From Obelidium mucronatum (lineage: Eukaryota > Chytridiomycota > Chytridiomycetes > Chytridiales > Chytriomycetaceae), in the NCBI GenBank assembly GCA_025765595.1, contig JAIVFH010000106.1, forward strand, positions 49,015 to 113,014: DNA of 64,000 bases. The letters run 5' to 3'. Positions 61,536-64,000 of the stretch are shown one piece after another. The notes beneath the pieces are model-generated. The model saw nothing but the letters and a program-made list of their open reading frames with translations, ran no database searches and was not told the origin of the DNA. A program made the translations under genes and the position numbers. How positions within the stretch are numbered: position 1 is the stretch's first letter; each line of letters opens with the position of its first letter.

Positions 61536-64000
61536 TCAAAATAATCCGAGGACACGGCCAGTTTCCGTGTCAACATCGATATCAAAGAATCCTGGGCGAG
61601 TGGACAACCCTGGCATTGTTTGCATTTCCCCCAACAGTGGATACAAGAACCCAGCACCAACCGATGCACGAATATCACGAACTGGAACAGTGAATCCAGT
61701 CGGAACTCCCTTCAATTTTGGATTGTGAGAAAGCGACAAATGCGTCTTTGCCATGCAAATTGGAAGCTTTCCAAATCCTTGCCGAGTGTACACTTCGATT
61801 TTGTTCTTTGCAAGCTCGCTCAACTCGATTCCATCTGCTCCGTACATTTCTTTGGCGATAATTTCAATCTTTTTCTCGATTGGCAAGTCCAGGTCGTACA
61901 GGAACTTGAAGCCGCCCTCCTCTTGAACTTCATCGGTGACCCGAACAACAGCGTTGGCCAAATCAATGGCCCCCAAACCGCCCTTTGCCCAATGGTCGCA
62001 AACAACTGCATCTGCAGCACCAGCTTGGATGGCCATTTTTCGCACCAGCTCTAATTCAGCGTCGGAATCGGATGAGAATCGGTTGACTCCGACGATAACG
62101 GGAACACCGAATTTACGAGCATTCGTAATATGCTTCATCATATTTTGGCAACCAACTTCCAATAGCTCCAAGTTTTCGTTCTGGTAGACTTCAGACAGGG
62201 GCTTTCCTGCAATCACTTCTGGACCGCCTCCATGCATCTTCAAAGATCGCACCGTGGAAACCAAAATAACAGCATCTGGAATCAACCCAGAATTGCGGCA
62301 TTTAATATCAAAGAACTTTTCCATTCCAATGTCGGCACCAAATCCTGCTTCAGTGACAACGTAGCCTGCTGGTTCGGCGTCTGGCCCAGTGAATGCTGGA
62401 TCTGTACCCGCAAGCTTCAAGGCAATGCGATCAGCAATAATGGACGAGTTTCCGTGGGCAATGTTGGCAAATGGACCAGCGTGCACAAGCACTGGGGTTC
62501 CTTCGATGGTTTGCATCAAATTTGGCTTGATCGCATCCTTCATCAGAACAGCTAACGCTCCTCCACATCCAATGTCGTCGGCAGTTACGGGTTGGCCAGT
62601 TTTGCTGGAAGCCACGACCATCTTACCAAGTCTATCATAAAGCGTCAACAACCACGGAAAAAAAAATCATAAAAATAAGGTGCGACAACTAACCTTTCGC
62701 GCATATCCGCCAAATCTGTAGTCAATGCCAAAACCGCCATACATTCACTTGCGACCGCAATATCGAATCCTGTCTCTCTCGTTTTTCCTTGCTCCTGAGG
62801 TCCCAATCCCACCAATACTTTTCGAAGGAAACGATCATTGGTATCCAAAACACGTTGCCAAGTAATTGTAGATACATCAATGTCCAGACGTGCAAATGCG
62901 GTCCGTTCTTCGGGGGTCAAAAGCTCTGGGTCTTCATGCTTTTCAGCACTAATTCCAAGTCTTTCCAATCGCCCCTTCATGACTGCACTGAAGCTGCGGA
63001 CACCCTTCTTCTTCGGGCACAGACGATCAAAGAGTGCAGCATCGCTTTGAGTGGCTTCGTGGAAGATTCTGGCGTCGATAGCGGCAGCCAAGAGGTTGTT
63101 GGCAGCAGTGATGGCATGAATATCTCCAGTGAGGTGCAGATTGAATTCGTCCATGGGAATGACTTGAGAGTATCCTCCTCCTGCAGCTCCACCTTTAATA
63201 CCAAATGTGGGTCCTTGAGATGGTTTGACGAACACAAGCAAATACAGTCTTCTTCAAGTGCGCTCCAAGAGCTTGACAAAGCCCAATCGTGGTGGTCGAT
63301 TTTCCTTCTCCGAGAGGAGTTGGGAGTGATTCTATATAAGTAAATAAGCAATACTGGATAGCACAGGGCGACTTTTAGCTTACCCTGTAACAACAATGTA
63401 TTTTCCATCCTTTCTATGCTTCAAACGATCCAAGACAGACAAACTAATCTTGGCTTTACTGGATCCATACTCTTCAAATTCGTTGGGGAATAGTCCCAGT
63501 TCAGCAGCAACGCGCTTGATAGGTTTGGGACGTTGTGCCATGGCAATATCGATATCACTTGGAACAGGAGTCAAAAGTTTGAGCTTCAGGACTTCAGTTG
63601 GAGTTTTGAATCCCTTCAAAAATCTCTTTGCGCTGATTACAGTGTTGTCAAGAAGCATGGCGACAGTCATTGGTCCAACGCCGCCTGGAACGGGAGTAAT
63701 AGCAGACGCCACGGCCAGACTTCTTGGTAATCAACATCACCAACCCAACGAACCCCGCCTTTTTGGTCGCATCTGGGACCGCGTTTGTTCCAACGTCAAT
63801 AACACATCCTTTTTTCAACCATGATCCTTTGACAAGCTCTGGTCTCCCGACAGCGGCAATCAACACATCCGCTGTCTTAACAATTTCTTCAAGATTCTTT
63901 GTTTTCGAGTGGCATAAAGTGACTGTTGCATCGGCGGCAGTTAGGAGGGTTGCCACAGGAGATCCCACAATGTTGGAACGACCAATGACGACTGCAGTTT
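61536..64000 (-). CDS. C1-tetrahydrofolate synthase (trifunctional; 5' end beyond window)
   Basis: Interconverts one-carbon tetrahydrofolates for purine, thymidylate and methionine synthesis. From the right edge: the dehydrogenase/cyclohydrolase part ([55 protein letters not shown]), then the 10-formyl-THF synthetase part ([21 protein letters not shown]-loop, [54 protein letters not shown]-free core, [60 protein letters not shown]). It ends RVLGLF. One intron splits the synthetase at about 62702-62640 (RERL|GKMVV); another lies near 63330-63380. Single-base breaks occur at about 63217-63227, 63709-63717 and 63750-63758 inside the most conserved segments. Cytosolic or mitochondrial location is unknown because the N-terminus is missing. 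Confidence 0.93.

Noticed and set aside
61536..64000. C1-THF synthase as a pseudogene because of three frame breaks
   Set aside because: The flanking protein sequence is fully conserved and the same type of break is present in many other housekeeping genes, so sequence error is more likely.
1..64000. tRNA or rRNA genes
   Set aside because: Looked for B-box-like GGTTCGANTCC on both strands by eye and found no candidate with a matching acceptor stem; a tRNAscan run would be decisive.

Overview
The window is nuclear DNA from a zoosporic true fungus, most likely a chytrid (Chytridiomycota). This is inferred from gene content: a fungal CHO2-type phosphatidylethanolamine methyltransferase, a Num1/Mcp5-type cortical PH protein, a GH18 chitinase-like enzyme, a DAL5-type permease and an ArsH-type flavoprotein occur beside genes that most Dikarya lack (WDR7-type rabconnectin, ADO/PCO thiol dioxygenase, a TIR-domain protein). 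Genes are dense on both strands, carry short GT-AG introns (about 50-160 nt) and are often separated by less than 100 bp. No tRNA, rRNA, CRISPR array or complete transposon was seen.

Layout. 1-9.9 kb: EB1/Bim1 (cut by the left edge), a 6-TM protein, a pepsin-like protease with altered active-site triads, an ArsH-like reductase, an AAC11-like conserved protein, a thiol dioxygenase and a four-CBS protein. 10-22.5 kb: HSL-type membrane hydrolase, secreted GH18 enzyme, kinetochore SPC25, a large WDR7-like V-ATPase regulator, a weakly recognised beta-rich protein and an allantoate-type transporter. 22.9-38.6 kb: eIF4G, Num1/Mcp5-like protein, a first PIF1 helicase, a small coiled-coil protein and CHO2.

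38.9-52.7 kb is the accessory part. Two further PIF1-family helicase genes (called A and C here) flank an F-box/ankyrin gene and a secreted ricin-B-type lectin. About 6 kb of this block (38950-44877) is repeated in direct orientation (44941-50937), with a 63-bp filler at the junction. The result is two A genes, one complete and one 5'-truncated C gene, two lectins and two F-box/ankyrin genes. The copies are nearly identical but are already diverging by indels.

52.7-64 kb: an adenosine-deaminase-like gene (ADAL type) lies 6 bp upstream of PIF1-C and, on its other side, starts only 30 bp from a divergently transcribed TIR-domain gene. Then follow a Cys-rich CTR-type copper transporter, two tandem secreted lipases and C1-tetrahydrofolate synthase (cut by the right edge). 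The TIR/deaminase/PIF1 block is the most interesting arrangement in the window.

Caution: many clearly conserved genes are broken by single-base indels (EB1, ArsH, ADO, CBS, SPC25, GH18, eIF4G, C1-THF synthase). The pattern looks like uncorrected sequence error rather than pseudogenisation, so reading-frame breaks here are weak evidence of gene death.
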